From contig NZ_JACHMO010000001.1 in assembly GCF_014205015.1 (NCBI RefSeq), positions 5,394,001 through 5,458,000 of the forward strand: DNA of 64,000 nucleotides, given 5' to 3'. Within the stretch, counting starts at the first letter, position 1; each line of letters begins with the position of its first letter. The stretch comes from Saccharothrix ecbatanensis. Its GTDB lineage: Bacteria; Actinomycetota; Actinomycetes; Mycobacteriales; Pseudonocardiaceae. The notes under the pieces were generated by a model. The model was not told the origin of the DNA. It saw only the letters and a list, made by a program, of their open reading frames with translations, and searched no databases. The position numbers were made by a program, and so were the translations under genes. This document shows positions 1 to 11,152 of this stretch, one piece after another.

Positions 1-348
1 GGTGCCGCTGAGCAGGTCGACGTGGTTGCGGTGCAGCTGCGCGCGCACGACCTGGACCTCGCGGCCGATCACGTGCTGCGCGCGGGAGAGCAGGTCGGAG
101 ATGGTGATGTCCTCCTTGACCCGGTAGCTCGCGCCGTACAGCTCGCGCTGGCTCATCCCGGTCAGGTACATCACCGCCTCGCGCAGCGTCTTCGACGGGA
201 TGGTGCCGGTGTTGACGCACACGCCGCCCACCATGTCCGGCCGGTCCACGATCGCGACCCGCTTGCCGAGCTTGGCGCCCGCGATGGCGGCCTTCTGCCC
301 GCCGGGGCCGGACCCGATGACGACCAGGTCGTAGTCGTACTCGCTCAT
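1..348 (-). CDS. sthA: Soluble pyridine nucleotide transhydrogenase SthA (5' part only)
   Basis: N-terminal 116 residues of a flavoprotein disulfide-reductase-family protein; the rest lies left of the window. The dinucleotide-binding motif [12 protein letters not shown] is at residues 9-20 and [16 protein letters not shown] at about 44-59. In lipoamide dehydrogenase the latter reads CxxxxC; here the second Cys is Thr, as in Si-specific NAD(P)+ transhydrogenase, which moves hydride between NADH and NADP+ in the cytoplasm and needs no redox disulfide. The ATG at 348 is the only start ahead of the Rossmann motif. Family assignment is strong; the specific transhydrogenase name rests on the C...T motif. 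Confidence 0.88.
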   Translation of the reverse strand, partial: MSEYDYDLVVIGSGPGGQKAAIAGAKLGKRVAIVDRPDMVGGVCVNTGTIPSKTLREAVMYLTGMSQRELYGASYRVKEDITISDLLSRAQHVIGREVQVVRAQLHRNHVDLLSGT

Positions 349-424
349 GCGGAAAGCCTTGCACACCGGAGCGGCGCGCGGTGTCATGCCGAGCGGACTC
401 GTGGCGGTGATCCGGCGCCGGGCC

Positions 425-916
425 TCAGCCGCGCGCCGCCCGGCCCGAGTACGTCAACGGGAAGACCAGGTCACGGCACGCGGCGGGCAGGTCGTGCGCG
501 ATCTGCACGACCATCTCGACCTCGACCGACCCGGCGGGCGGGATGACGACCGGCTCGGGCATCGGCACCACGGTCAGCACGTCGGCCGGGCAGTCCGGCA
601 CGCGGTTGTGCGCCTCGTCCATCGGCTGGCCGGGCACGGCCTGGAGCGTCAGCACGACGATGTCCACGCTGTTCGGGTTGGACAGCCGCACCAGGCGGAA
701 GCCCTCGCTGCCCGGCGTCAGCTCGACCGCGCCGCCGGAGACGTCGTTGATCTCGAACGGCTTCAGGTCGGACACCTCACCGCCGCTGACCGCGTACGCC
801 ATGGCGGGAAGTTCGGGTTCGGGCCAGGTCAGGTGCATGGCGGCCACCACGGCGGCGCCCACACCGAGGATGCTCATGGCGACGGCGACTTCCATCCGCG
901 GACCCAAGCTGCGCAT
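425..916 (-). CDS. Hypothetical membrane-anchored extracytoplasmic protein, 163 aa
   Basis: ATG at 916 opens a protein with a short basic N-terminus and one hydrophobic segment (about residues 9-28), then a roughly 130-residue beta-rich, Val/Pro-rich domain. Two Cys residues (in PDCPAD and AACRDL) could form a disulfide outside the membrane. This looks like a signal-anchored exported protein. I do not recognise the family. Codon bias matches the neighbours, and the frame is open over its whole length. It is separated from sthA by 76 bp and could share its direction of transcription, but no function can be given. Confidence 0.6.
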   Translation of the reverse strand: MRSLGPRMEVAVAMSILGVGAAVVAAMHLTWPEPELPAMAYAVSGGEVSDLKPFEINDVSGGAVELTPGSEGFRLVRLSNPNSVDIVVLTLQAVPGQPMDEAHNRVPDCPADVLTVVPMPEPVVIPPAGSVEVEMVVQIAHDLPAACRDLVFPLTYSGRAARG

Positions 917-1184
917 GAGTCAACCTCACTCGATTGCTGCCCCAGGCGGTGGGTTCGCCGCTAGCTCCCCGTCGGACCGGCGACCAGACTCGCCCGGCGG
1001 TTCATCGCTTCGCCCCTCGGCCCAGCGGGCCGCGGAACCAATCTTGGAGAACGTTCAACCTGCGCGCAAGGACCAACGCGGCCCGGATAAACGGGTCTTT
1101 GGACCTCTTGACACGCACGGTGACGACCACTGACCAGGGCGTTCACCCTCACCCGATAATGGAGGGGTTCACCCGTCCGGCCCA

Positions 1185-1216
1185 GTCCTGGACCCGCACC
1201 AGTGCGGGTCCAGGAC
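1185..1216 (-). terminator. Hairpin downstream of pheT
   Basis: Perfect 15-bp inverted repeat, arms 1185-1199 and 1202-1216 with only 2 nt between them, starting 7 nt after the pheT stop. GC-rich stem without a clear U tract, as is common for actinomycete terminators. It sits where the minus-strand pheS-pheT transcript should end. Confidence 0.75.
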
Positions 1217-1222
1217 CGTTCC

Positions 1223-3700
1223 TCAGCCTCTCAGCACCGCGCCGAAGCGCTCCGCCGCGGCGGCCACGGCCGCGTCACGTGCCGCCGTCGCCTCCTCCAC
1301 GGTGAGCGTGCGGTCGGGCGCGCGGAACCTCAGCGAGTACGCCAGCGACCGCTTGCCCTCGCCGACCTGGTCGCCGGTGTAGACGTCGAACAGCCGGATG
1401 TCCTCCAGCAACGCCCCACCGCCGCCGCGCAGCACCCGCGCCACCTGATCGGCGGGCACCTCCAGCGACACGACCACGGCCACGTCCAGCAGCACCGGCG
1501 GGTAGGCCGACACGATCGGGGCGGGCCGGTCGTCCGTCAACGGCATCGCGTCGAGGTCCAGCTCCAGCGCCACGGTCCGCTTCGGCAGGCCCAGCGCTTC
1601 CACGACCTTCGGGTGCAGCTCACCCGCGTGGCCCACCGGCCAGTCACCGACGCGCAGCTCCGCGCACCGGCCCGGGTGCCACGGCGCCAGGTCGGAGGCG
1701 ACCACGGTCAGCTCCACCCCGTACGCCTGGCCGACCAGCCGCGCGGCCTGCACCGCGTCCGCCCAGTCCGCCGGACGGCCCTTGCCCCACCAACCGGCCT
1801 GCTCGCGGTTGCCCGCCAGCACGGCCGCCACGTGCACCGGCTGCTGCGGCAACGCGGCCAGCAACGACGCCACCTGCGCGTCCGACGGCCGCTCGCCCAC
1901 GCCCACCTCGGGCACCGGCACCTGCTGCGTGCGCGGCAACGTCACCTGCGCGATCGTGTAGACGGCGAGGTCCTTCTGGCCGCGCGCCAGGTTCCGCTGC
2001 ACGGTCTCCAGCAGCCCCGGCACCAGCGTGGTGGCCAGCGCGTGCTTGTCCGACTCCAGCGGGTTCAGCACGGTCACCGTGTTCCGCCGCACGTCGTCCG
2101 CGGGCAGCCCGAGCGCGTCGAACACCGTCGGCGCGATGAACGGGAACGGCTTGACCTCGACGAACCCGTTCTCCGCCAGCGCGCGCGACACCGTGCGGCG
2201 ACGGCGCTGCTGCTCGGTCAGCCCGCGACCGGCCGGGGCGGGCGGCAGCGTGGACGGGATCGTGTCGTACCCCTCCAGCCGCAGCACCTCCTCCACCAGG
2301 TCGGCGGGCTGGGTCAGGTCCGTGCGCCACGTCGGCGGCACGGCGGTGACCATGGTCGCGCCGTCGTCGCCGGTGGTGACCTCGACCTGGCAGCCGATCT
2401 GGCCCAGCCGACGGGCCGTGACGCCCCGCGCGTAGCGGACGCCGGCGACCCGGTCGGGCAGGTCGATCGGCATCGTCACCGGCTCGGGCAGCGTGGGCGC
2501 GCCCACGTCCGTGCGGCCCGGCTTGATGCTGCCGTCGGCGAACATGTCCAGCAGGCGTGCCGCGCGCTCCAGCGCGACCGGCGCCAACGCCGCGTCCACC
2601 GTGCGCTCGAACCGCTTCGCCGCCTCGCTGGGCAGCTTGTGCCGCCGCACGGTGCGGGCGATGGACGCCGGGTCCCAGTTCGCCGCCTCCAGCAGGATGT
2701 CCGTGCTGCCCGTGCCGACCTCGGTGCTCGCGCCGCCCATCACACCGGCCAGCGAGATCACGCCGCTGTCGTCGGCGATCACGATGTCGTCCGGGTCCAG
2801 CGCGCGGACCTGCTCGTCCAGCGTGGTCAGCTTCTCGCCGGCCACCGCGCGCCGCACCACCAGGCCGCCCTTGACCGACGACGCGTCGAACGCGTGCAGC
2901 GGCTGGCCCAGCTCCAGCATCACGTAGTTCGTGACGTCCACCGGCAGCGAGATCGACCGGATCCCGGCCAGCATCAGCCGCCGCCGCATCCACCACGGGG
3001 TGGGCGCGGTCGGGTCGACACCGCTGACGCGGCGGGCCACGAAGCGGGAGCACGCCGTCCGGTCCTCGATGTGGACGGGCAGCACCTCGCCCTCGCCCTC
3101 GGGCACCTCGGCCGTGCCGGGGTCGCGGTAGGGCACGTCGAACGCGCAGGCGATCTCGCGGGCCAGGCCGCGCACCGAGAACGCGTAACCGCGGTCCGGC
3201 GTCGGCGCGACCTCGATCACCGTGTCGCCCAGGCCGAGCAGCTCGAGCGCGTCGTCACCGGGCTGCGCGGTGCCGCTGGGCAGCACCATGATCCCCGCGT
3301 GGTCGTCGCCCAGGCCCAGCTCGCGGGCCGAGCAGATCATGCCGTCGCTCGTCCTGCCGTAGGTCTTGCGGGCGGCGATGGTGAAGTCGCCCGGCAGCAC
3401 CGCGCCGGGCAGCGCCACCACGACCGTGTCGCCCTCGCGGAAGTTCGTCGCGCCGCAGACGATGCCGTTGACCTGGTCCGGGCCGACCTCCACCTGGCAG
3501 TAGCGGATCGGCTTCTTGAACTCGGTCAGCTCCTCGATCTCCACCACGCGACCCGCCACGAGCGGGCCCGTGACGCCGTCCAGCTGGTGGACGTCCTCGA
3601 CCTCGATGCCGATCCGCACGAACGCCTCGGCGAGCTGGTCGGGGGTGGGGTTCTCGGCGAACTCCAGGTTCTCGACCAGCCAGGTAACCGGAATGCGCAC
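1223..3700 (-). CDS. pheT: Phenylalanyl-tRNA synthetase beta subunit
   Basis: 825 aa, usual length for bacterial PheT. It forms the alpha2-beta2 synthetase with PheS and carries editing and anticodon-recognition modules. In order: N-terminal domain with tRNA-binding (EMAP/OB) segment containing GRVVEIEELTEFKKPIRYCQVEVG (shown only as landmarks near residues 48-70), B3/B4 editing domain with ADGD-like surroundings in the middle, B5 domain (about 400-480), catalytic-like core and the C-terminal ferredoxin-like anticodon-binding domain (last ~95 residues, PPVLLDVAVVVSLEVP). GTG start at 3700 lies 3 nt after the pheS stop, so the two subunits are translationally linked. Confidence 0.97.
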   Translation of the reverse strand: MRIPVTWLVENLEFAENPTPDQLAEAFVRIGIEVEDVHQLDGVTGPLVAGRVVEIEELTEFKKPIRYCQVEVGPDQVNGIVCGATNFREGDTVVVALPGAVLPGDFTIAARKTYGRTSDGMICSARELGLGDDHAGIMVLPSGTAQPGDDALELLGLGDTVIEVAPTPDRGYAFSVRGLAREIACAFDVPYRDPGTAEVPEGEGEVLPVHIEDRTACSRFVARRVSGVDPTAPTPWWMRRRLMLAGIRSISLPVDVTNYVMLELGQPLHAFDASSVKGGLVVRRAVAGEKLTTLDEQVRALDPDDIVIADDSGVISLAGVMGGASTEVGTGSTDILLEAANWDPASIARTVRRHKLPSEAAKRFERTVDAALAPVALERAARLLDMFADGSIKPGRTDVGAPTLPEPVTMPIDLPDRVAGVRYARGVTARRLGQIGCQVEVTTGDDGATMVTAVPPTWRTDLTQPADLVEEVLRLEGYDTIPSTLPPAPAGRGLTEQQRRRRTVSRALAENGFVEVKPFPFIAPTVFDALGLPADDVRRNTVTVLNPLESDKHALATTLVPGLLETVQRNLARGQKDLAVYTIAQVTLPRTQQVPVPEVGVGERPSDAQVASLLAALPQQPVHVAAVLAGNREQAGWWGKGRPADWADAVQAARLVGQAYGVELTVVASDLAPWHPGRCAELRVGDWPVGHAGELHPKVVEALGLPKRTVALELDLDAMPLTDDRPAPIVSAYPPVLLDVAVVVSLEVPADQVARVLRGGGGALLEDIRLFDVYTGDQVGEGKRSLAYSLRFRAPDRTLTVEEATAARDAAVAAAAERFGAVLRG

Positions 3701-3703
3701 CGG

Positions 3704-5132
<1,429 letters not shown>

Positions 5133-6890
5133 ATGGCACACACCTTCGGTGTCGACCTGCGCGGGATCATCGACCTGCTCAGCCACCACCTCTACAGCAG
5201 CCCCCGCGTGTACGCGCGAGAGCTGCTGCAGAACGCGGTGGACGCGATCACCGCCCGCCGCGCGCTCCAGCCGGACGCGCCGGGCGAGGTCGTGATCGAG
5301 CCGGTCGGGTCCTCCGGCGGCACCCTCCGCATCTCCGACACCGGCATCGGCCTCACCGAGCGCGAAGTGCACGACCTGCTCTCCACGCTCGGCCGCACGT
5401 CCAAGCGGGACGACCTCGGCTTCGCCCGCCAGGGGTTCCTCGGCCAGTTCGGCGTGGGCCTGCTGTCCGCGTTCCTGGTCGCCGAACGCATCCGGCTCGT
5501 CAGCCGTTCCGCGCGCGGCGGGCCCGCGGTGCGGTGGACGGCCGACGCCGCCGGCAACTACGAGGTGGAAGTCGACGACGACGCCCGCGTCGAGGTCGGC
5601 ACCACCATCGAGCTGGTGCCGCACCGCGACTCCGAGCACTGGCTGGAGCTGGACGTGGTGCGCGCGCTGGTCGCGGAGTACGGCGAGCTGCTGCCGGTGA
5701 AGGTCAGCATCGGCGACGAGGTGATCACGCACGGCGAGCTGCCGTGGACCGAGGACCCGTTGGCGTACGGCGAGAAAGTGCTGGGCGTGCGGCCGTTCGA
5801 CGCGATCCCGGTCGAAGTGCCGACGGTGGGCCTGAAGGGCGTCGCGTACGTGCTGCCGCGCGGCGTGCACCCCGGCGCCCGCCAGTCGCACCGCGTCTAC
5901 CTGAAGCGGATGCTCGTCGGCGACTCCATCGAAGGCCTGCTCCCGGAGTGGGCGTACTTCGTGCGCTGCGTGGTCGACACGACGTCACTGCGGCCGACCG
6001 CGAGCCGTGAGGCGCTCTACCAGGACGAGACGCTGCTGGCCGTGCGCGAGGAGCTGGGTCGTCAGGTCCGCGACTGGCTGGTCCGGCTCGACGCGACGAG
6101 CCCCGAGCGCACCCAGGCCCTGCTGGACGCGCACCACCTGGGCATCAAGTCGCTGGCCAGGGTGGACGACGAGATGCTGCGCCTGGTCGAGCGGTGGCTG
6201 CCGTTCGAGACCACCGACGGCCCGCAGTCGCTGCGCCAGTTCCGCCGCAAGCACGGCGTGATCGCGCACGTGCCGGAGGTGGACGAGTTCCGCCAGCTCG
6301 CGCCGGTCGCGCACGCCCAGGGCATGGGCCTGGTCAACGCGGGCTACGCCTACGACGTGGAGATCATGGAGCGCCTGGTCGCGCTGGACGGCCCGACGGC
6401 CGCGCGCCGGGTCGCGCCGAGCGAGGTGCTGGCCGCGCTGGACGACCCGGACGCCGACCTGGAGCGCGCGCTGCGCGAGCGTCTGGTGCAGGCGAAGGAC
6501 GTGCTGGAGCGGCACGACTGCGAGGTCGTGCCACGTGACTTCGACCCCGGCTCACTGCCCGCGTTGCTGGTGACGAACGTGGAAGCCGAGCGCAAGCGGG
6601 ACGCCGAGCAGGTCGGCGAGCAGGCCGACCCGCTGTGGGCGGAGCTGCTGGGCAGCCTGGTGGAGTCCACTTCCGACGCGTCGCAGCGGCTCGTGCTCAA
6701 CTGCCGCAACCCGTTGGTGAAGCGACTGGCGGGGCTGGACGACCCGGCGCTGGTCGAGCTGACCGTGGAGTCCCTGTACGTGCACGCCCTGCTGCAAGCA
6801 CGGCGTCCGATGCGCCCCAAGGACACCGCGGCGCTGAACCGTTCGTTCCTGGAACTGCTGGACCGCGCTGTGGATGGGCAAAAGGGATGA
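5133..6890 (+). CDS. Hsp90-family molecular chaperone (HtpG-like)
   Basis: 585 aa from ATG 5133 (GTG 5118 is an in-frame alternative overlapping the GAGG site). An ATP-dependent cytoplasmic chaperone with the GHKL ATPase signature: N-box ARELLQNAVDA, DTGIGLT, and the lid/G-box GQFGVGLLSAF; the middle domain carries TASREALYQDE, matching the conserved SRE loop. It is a little shorter than E. coli HtpG and the C-terminal dimerisation region is divergent, as in the actinobacterial Hsp90 subgroup. It does not end in an MEEVD-like tail. The downstream TPR gene begins 7 nt after its stop, suggesting coupled expression. Confidence 0.9.
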   Translation: MAHTFGVDLRGIIDLLSHHLYSSPRVYARELLQNAVDAITARRALQPDAPGEVVIEPVGSSGGTLRISDTGIGLTEREVHDLLSTLGRTSKRDDLGFARQGFLGQFGVGLLSAFLVAERIRLVSRSARGGPAVRWTADAAGNYEVEVDDDARVEVGTTIELVPHRDSEHWLELDVVRALVAEYGELLPVKVSIGDEVITHGELPWTEDPLAYGEKVLGVRPFDAIPVEVPTVGLKGVAYVLPRGVHPGARQSHRVYLKRMLVGDSIEGLLPEWAYFVRCVVDTTSLRPTASREALYQDETLLAVREELGRQVRDWLVRLDATSPERTQALLDAHHLGIKSLARVDDEMLRLVERWLPFETTDGPQSLRQFRRKHGVIAHVPEVDEFRQLAPVAHAQGMGLVNAGYAYDVEIMERLVALDGPTAARRVAPSEVLAALDDPDADLERALRERLVQAKDVLERHDCEVVPRDFDPGSLPALLVTNVEAERKRDAEQVGEQADPLWAELLGSLVESTSDASQRLVLNCRNPLVKRLAGLDDPALVELTVESLYVHALLQARRPMRPKDTAALNRSFLELLDRAVDGQKG

Positions 6891-6897
6891 TGTTGCG

Positions 6898-9735
6898 GTG
6901 AACGAGGACAAGGAAGCCGCCGAGCGCCAGTTCGTGGAGGCGTACCACCTGCCCGAGGGCATGGCACGGCACGAGGCGCTCGAACGCGCGGCGCGGGCCG
7001 CGGACGCCCTCGACCACCTGCCGCTGGCGGTGAGCTGCCGGATCGCGCTGATCCGCTCGGCGTACGACCTGGGCCGCTACGACCTGATGCTGGCCCCATT
7101 CGCGTGGTGCGGCACGGCGGAGCAGCGTGACGCCACGGCGTTCGACGAGTGGGAGACGCACAGCTTCGACTGGGCGCACAAGTGGATCGTCAGCGGCCTG
7201 ATCGCCGACCACCGGTTCACGTTGGCGCAGATCGGCTCGTTCGTGGACCAGCTCGCGGCCCGCTACCAGCGGCTCGGGTACTCGATGCAGCCGGTGCACG
7301 GCGCGCGCGCCGACCTGGCCGCGCACGTCGGCGACGACGAGGCGTACCGGGAGCACTTCGCCCGCTACCTCGCGATGGACCGCGGTCCGATGAGCGACTG
7401 CGAGGCGTGCGTCATCGAGGAGCAGGCCGGGCACCTGATCCGGCAGGGCAGGCACGCCGAGGCGGTCGCGCACGCGGAGCACCAGTTGGCGCAGGAGACG
7501 GGGTGCGCGACGCAGCCGCAGGGCATCCTGACCACGTTGACGCCAGCGTTCGTGGCGCTCGGGGAGCTGGACCGGGCGCGGCAGGCGCACGTGGTGGCGT
7601 ACCGGCTGGTGCGTGACGACATGGTCGGCGGCTACCTGGACGACCACCTGGAGTTCTGCGCGACGTCCGGGAACGTGCGGCGCGGGGTCGAGCTGCTGCG
7701 CGGCCACCTGCACCGGGTGCACCACTCGACCAGCCCGTCACGGGCCATGCACTTCGCGGCGGGTGCGGCGTTGCTGCTGAGCCGGGTGTCGGCCGACGAG
7801 GAGTTCGCCGTGCCGCGGGACGGGCGGACGACGGTGCTGTCGGCGCCGGAGCTGCGGGAGTTGCTGGAGGCGCAGGCCCTGGAGATCGCGGGCCGGTTCG
7901 ACCAGCGCAACGGCACCGCCGCGGTGAGCACCCGGATCAAGGCGACGCTGGCCGCCCAGGACACCATCCCGGTGCCGCTGGCCGTGCCCGTCGCCGCGCC
8001 CCCGGTGCCCATGGTCGAGGAGCCGATCACGGTCGCCGACCCGGTGGAGTTGGCGCAGCGGATGTGCGACGCGTTCGACCAGGGCGAGTTCATCGTCGGC
8101 ATGCGGCTGCTGCGGTCGCTGCCCGAGGACATGGACCCGTTGCTGCCCGAGTCGCTGGGTGCGCTGGTCGCGGCCCGGCGGGCGACCGCGAGCGGGCACA
8201 TGCGGCCGAAGGCCGAGGTGGTGGCCGAGCTGGACGCCGCGATCGACCGACTGGCCGCGTGCGGCGAGCACGACCTGGCCAACCGCTACCGGGCGCGTGG
8301 TGCGGGGCTGCGTGCGGAGGAGGACGGGCTGGCGGCGGCGACCGTGATAGCCCGCACGTGCCTGGCCGAAGCCGAGGTCGCCGGCACCGCTTACACACGC
8401 GTGTTGACCAGGCTGCTGCTGGCGGACCTGCTGGCCGACGCCTCCGACTCGGCGGACGCCGGCTCGGCCGGCGACGACGAGGCCGCCTACGCCGAGGAGC
8501 ACGGCGCGTTGACCGCCGAGGCGCTGGAGCTGGCCGAGTCGGAGGCCCCGGAGCTGGTGACGCGGGCCCGTTGCGACCGTGCCCAGCACCTCGCGTCGAC
8601 CGGTCGGCTGGACGAGGCGCACGCCGAGGTGACGGACATCCTGGCAGCCGACCCGTCCACATCCGTCCGTTTCGACGCCCTTCGACTGCTGCTGAAGGTG
8701 CAGACCGTCCAGGGTGATGAGGACGCGGTGCGCACGGCGACCGAGTTCGTCACGTCGTTCAGCACGCCACGCGGCCCGTGGACGGCCGAGGCGCACCGGC
8801 AGCGGGTGGCGTCGGTGGAACGGCTGGGTCTTGAGGCCGAGCACTTGGTGGAGCTGCGTGAAGCGGTCACCGCCGGCCATGAGGTCGGTGTACCCGATGA
8901 CGTGGCGAAGGCGTGCTACGCGCTCGCGGGCGGCTACCTGAAGTCGGGCCGTTACGTGGAAGCGGCGGAAGCCCTCGAAGAAGCCGTCCGCGTCATCGAA
9001 TCCGACGACGTGGACCCGGACGTGGTCGTCCCCGTCCGCTACCGACTGGGCCAGGTCTGCGCCCGCCTCGACGAAACCGAAACCGCCCGCCGCCACCTGG
9101 AAGCAGCCCTCGGCCTCGTTCCCGCAGACGAACCGTGGCGGCGAGCCATGGTCCTCGACGTCCTAGCCGGCGTCCTCCGCCGCTTGGACCTGCGGGTAGA
9201 GGCAGCCTCCGCCTACCAGGGCGCGGCGGCGGCGTGGCAGTCGGTGTCCGAGTTCGCCGAGGCGGCAGGTTCCCTGGTGGAAGCCGCGGCCGCGCTGCCG
9301 AACGAGGAAGCCGCCGAATGCGCCACCACGCTGACCGAGGCAGAAGCGCTGGTGCCGTCAGTCGAAGATCCGGACCACCGCACCCACTTGACCGCGCGGA
9401 TCGCCGCGATCCGGGCGTTCCTGCACGTTCAGGCGGGCGAATACGCGGCGGCGATCGAGCAGAACGGCATCGCCGAGGAGTTGGCCGCGCAGTTGGAGGA
9501 CGCCGACTGGCAGACGTTCCTGGTGGCGCGGGGTGCGAGGTTCCTGCTGGATTCGGGTGACCCGGTCAACGCCGAAGCAGAAGCCCGCCGGGCAGGCACC
9601 CTGATCAACGACGAAACGCCACCCCAGATCCTCGGCGACATCGCCAACGTCCTGGACGAAGCCCTGAGAGCCCAATCCAAACCCACCACCGGCGACCCCC
9701 TACTCCGCGCCCTGGCAACCCGCCTAGAGGACTAG
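6898..9735 (+). CDS. Large tetratricopeptide-repeat protein paired with Hsp90-like chaperone
   Basis: About 945 aa from GTG 6898, preceded by AAGGGA at 6882-6887; an ATG at 6874 inside the chaperone gene is the alternative. Almost entirely alpha-helical. Degenerate TPR-like repeats are clearest at about residues 610-800 (for example ACYALAGGYLKSGRYVEAAEAL and YRLGQVCARLDETETARRHL). A Pro/Val-rich linker (about 365-385) splits the protein into two halves. No catalytic motif or membrane segment was seen. Known: eukaryotic Hsp90 uses TPR co-chaperones. Inferred: this protein may be a bacterial client or partner adaptor for the chaperone encoded just upstream. Function otherwise unknown. Confidence 0.8.
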   Translation: MNEDKEAAERQFVEAYHLPEGMARHEALERAARAADALDHLPLAVSCRIALIRSAYDLGRYDLMLAPFAWCGTAEQRDATAFDEWETHSFDWAHKWIVSGLIADHRFTLAQIGSFVDQLAARYQRLGYSMQPVHGARADLAAHVGDDEAYREHFARYLAMDRGPMSDCEACVIEEQAGHLIRQGRHAEAVAHAEHQLAQETGCATQPQGILTTLTPAFVALGELDRARQAHVVAYRLVRDDMVGGYLDDHLEFCATSGNVRRGVELLRGHLHRVHHSTSPSRAMHFAAGAALLLSRVSADEEFAVPRDGRTTVLSAPELRELLEAQALEIAGRFDQRNGTAAVSTRIKATLAAQDTIPVPLAVPVAAPPVPMVEEPITVADPVELAQRMCDAFDQGEFIVGMRLLRSLPEDMDPLLPESLGALVAARRATASGHMRPKAEVVAELDAAIDRLAACGEHDLANRYRARGAGLRAEEDGLAAATVIARTCLAEAEVAGTAYTRVLTRLLLADLLADASDSADAGSAGDDEAAYAEEHGALTAEALELAESEAPELVTRARCDRAQHLASTGRLDEAHAEVTDILAADPSTSVRFDALRLLLKVQTVQGDEDAVRTATEFVTSFSTPRGPWTAEAHRQRVASVERLGLEAEHLVELREAVTAGHEVGVPDDVAKACYALAGGYLKSGRYVEAAEALEEAVRVIESDDVDPDVVVPVRYRLGQVCARLDETETARRHLEAALGLVPADEPWRRAMVLDVLAGVLRRLDLRVEAASAYQGAAAAWQSVSEFAEAAGSLVEAAAALPNEEAAECATTLTEAEALVPSVEDPDHRTHLTARIAAIRAFLHVQAGEYAAAIEQNGIAEELAAQLEDADWQTFLVARGARFLLDSGDPVNAEAEARRAGTLINDETPPQILGDIANVLDEALRAQSKPTTGDPLLRALATRLED

Positions 9736-10303
9736 CCGAAGACCCTTTCCGACCCCTCCACCAGCGAAAACACCTCCCCCCACCAACCACCCCAACTGTC
9801 AACCACGATCACCACATCGAGCGAACCACCTGCACACCGTGAACCAAAATCCACTTCGCGCGTCGCCTATAACAAGGAAGGAGGCCCGGCACAGGCACGC
9901 GAGCAGACAGGAGTCCCGCACCACCAACTAACCCAACACACAAACCCGGCCGACGGAAAAACCACTCAGCCCCGCGCGCTCACGCTTGCGGATTGCGCAC
10001 TCACGCTCGCGGAACAAACGGGCACAAACGCAGCGCGGCCCCAGCACCCCACAAACGTCGGGTGCCAGAAAGCCAGCCCGGCAGGCACCCCAGACACAGG
10101 CACCCCAGACAAAGGGGGAACACAGGGCAGCGGGAAGCCGGGGCAGCGCGAGTCAGACCGGCCAGGGCAGCGCGCGTCAGACCGCAAGAGTCGGACCGCA
10201 GGAGTCAGATCCAGCGGAGTCGGACCGGCGGGCTGGTGGAGTCAGACCGGCGGGAAGTTATGGAATTTGTGGCAACGGGAAGTCAGCCCGGCCAGACCTG
10301 AGG
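9736..10303. other. Gene-free, thymine-poor intergenic stretch with short repeats
   Basis: 568 bp between the convergent TPR and rRNA methyltransferase genes with no credible gene. The + strand is notably poor in T over long runs. It contains two copies of a 16-bp unit (GGCACCCCAGACACAG-like, about 10082-10115), two CTCACGCTYGCGG copies near 9980-10010, and a cluster of GAGTCRGACCG units (10145-10258, annotated separately). Confidence 0.6.
10145..10258. repeat. Degenerate direct repeat cluster, GAGTCRGACCG unit
   Basis: Six spaced copies of GAGTCAGACCG/GAGTCGGACCG-like sequence (including CGTCAGACCGC and GAGTCAGATCC variants) at roughly 15-22 bp intervals. Spacing and units are too irregular for a CRISPR array. 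Lies downstream of both flanking convergent genes. Confidence 0.6.
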
Positions 10304-11152
10304 TCAGGCCCGCTGGGCCCGAGCCGACGCATACAGGCACACCGCAGCGGCAGTCGCCAGATTGAGACTCTCCGCGCCACCGTAGATCGGCACCTTCAGC
10401 GAAGCGTCCAGCCCGGCCACCACCTCATCAGGCAGCCCGTGCGCCTCACTGCCGAACACCCACGCCGTCGGCACGGCGAGATCCCCACGCAGGTCAGCGG
10501 TGACGAGGTCCTCGGGTGCGTATCCGTCCGCCGCCACCAGCCGTAGCCCCGCCTCCCTGCAGGCGGCGAACGCCTCACCGGCATCGCGCACCCGCGCGAT
10601 CGGCAGGTGGAACACGCTGCCCGTCGACGCACGCACGCACTTGCCGTTGTGCGGGTCGACCGTGTCGCCCGCGAAGATCACCGCATCGGCCCCGGCGGCG
10701 TCCGCGACCCGGGCCACCGTGCCCGCGTTCCCCGGATCCGCCACCCCGTGCAGCACGGCCACCAGCCGCACCCCCGGCGACAGCGCCACCGACACCGGCA
10801 CGTCCACCAGCGAGCACACCGCGACGACGCCCTGAGGCGTCACGGTCTCCGACAGCGCCGCGGCGGCCTTGTCGGTCACGGCGCTCACCGGCACACCGGC
10901 GTCGATCGCCTCGCGCACCAACACCGGGTTCCGGTCGGCGGCAACGGCGGTCACGAAGAGTTCGTGCACCTGGCCGCGTCCGGCGGCGGCCCAGGACAGG
11001 GCCTCGCGGACGGCCTGCGCGCCCTCGGCGAGGAAGCGTTCGGCGCGGTCGCGGCCGGGGCGTCTGGTCAGGCGCCTAGCGGCAACGACCCGGGGAGTCC
11101 GTTCGGTGAACGGAACTTCCCCGGGTCGTGGTGCGCGGTCGTTCGCGCTCAG
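10304..11152 (-). CDS. SpoU/TrmH-family RNA 2'-O-methyltransferase
   Basis: SPOUT-class SAM-dependent RNA methylase. The N-terminal L30e-like substrate-binding domain ([13 protein letters not shown]) is followed by the SPOUT knot with [28 protein letters not shown] and the C-terminal [14 protein letters not shown] motif. No ATG, GTG or TTG lies in frame between the rplT stop and the conserved FLAEG segment. The best start is CTG at 11152, whose last two bases overlap the rplT TGA (CTGA), giving 282 aa and translational coupling. The next normal start (GTG, about 40 residues further in) would cut into the domain. A strong hairpin at 11085-11129 lies inside these first codons. Exact rRNA target unknown. 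Confidence 0.85.
   Translation of the reverse strand: MSANDRAPRPGEVPFTERTPRVVAARRLTRRPGRDRAERFLAEGAQAVREALSWAAAGRGQVHELFVTAVAADRNPVLVREAIDAGVPVSAVTDKAAAALSETVTPQGVVAVCSLVDVPVSVALSPGVRLVAVLHGVADPGNAGTVARVADAAGADAVIFAGDTVDPHNGKCVRASTGSVFHLPIARVRDAGEAFAACREAGLRLVAADGYAPEDLVTADLRGDLAVPTAWVFGSEAHGLPDEVVAGLDASLKVPIYGGAESLNLATAAAVCLYASARAQRA
11085..11129 (-). terminator. Long hairpin just after rplT, inside the methyltransferase 5' codons
   Basis: Arms 11085-11104 and 11108-11129 form 12 bp of perfect GC-rich stem, then 8 bp more with two single-base bulges and a 3-nt loop. It lies about 20 nt after the rplT stop on the transcribed (minus) strand, so it could act as a partial terminator or attenuator between ribosomal protein genes and the methyltransferase. 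No U tract follows. Confidence 0.6.

Noticed and set aside
10145..10258. Possible CRISPR-like array
   Set aside because: Units are only about 11 bp, irregularly spaced and diverged; no cas gene anywhere in the window.
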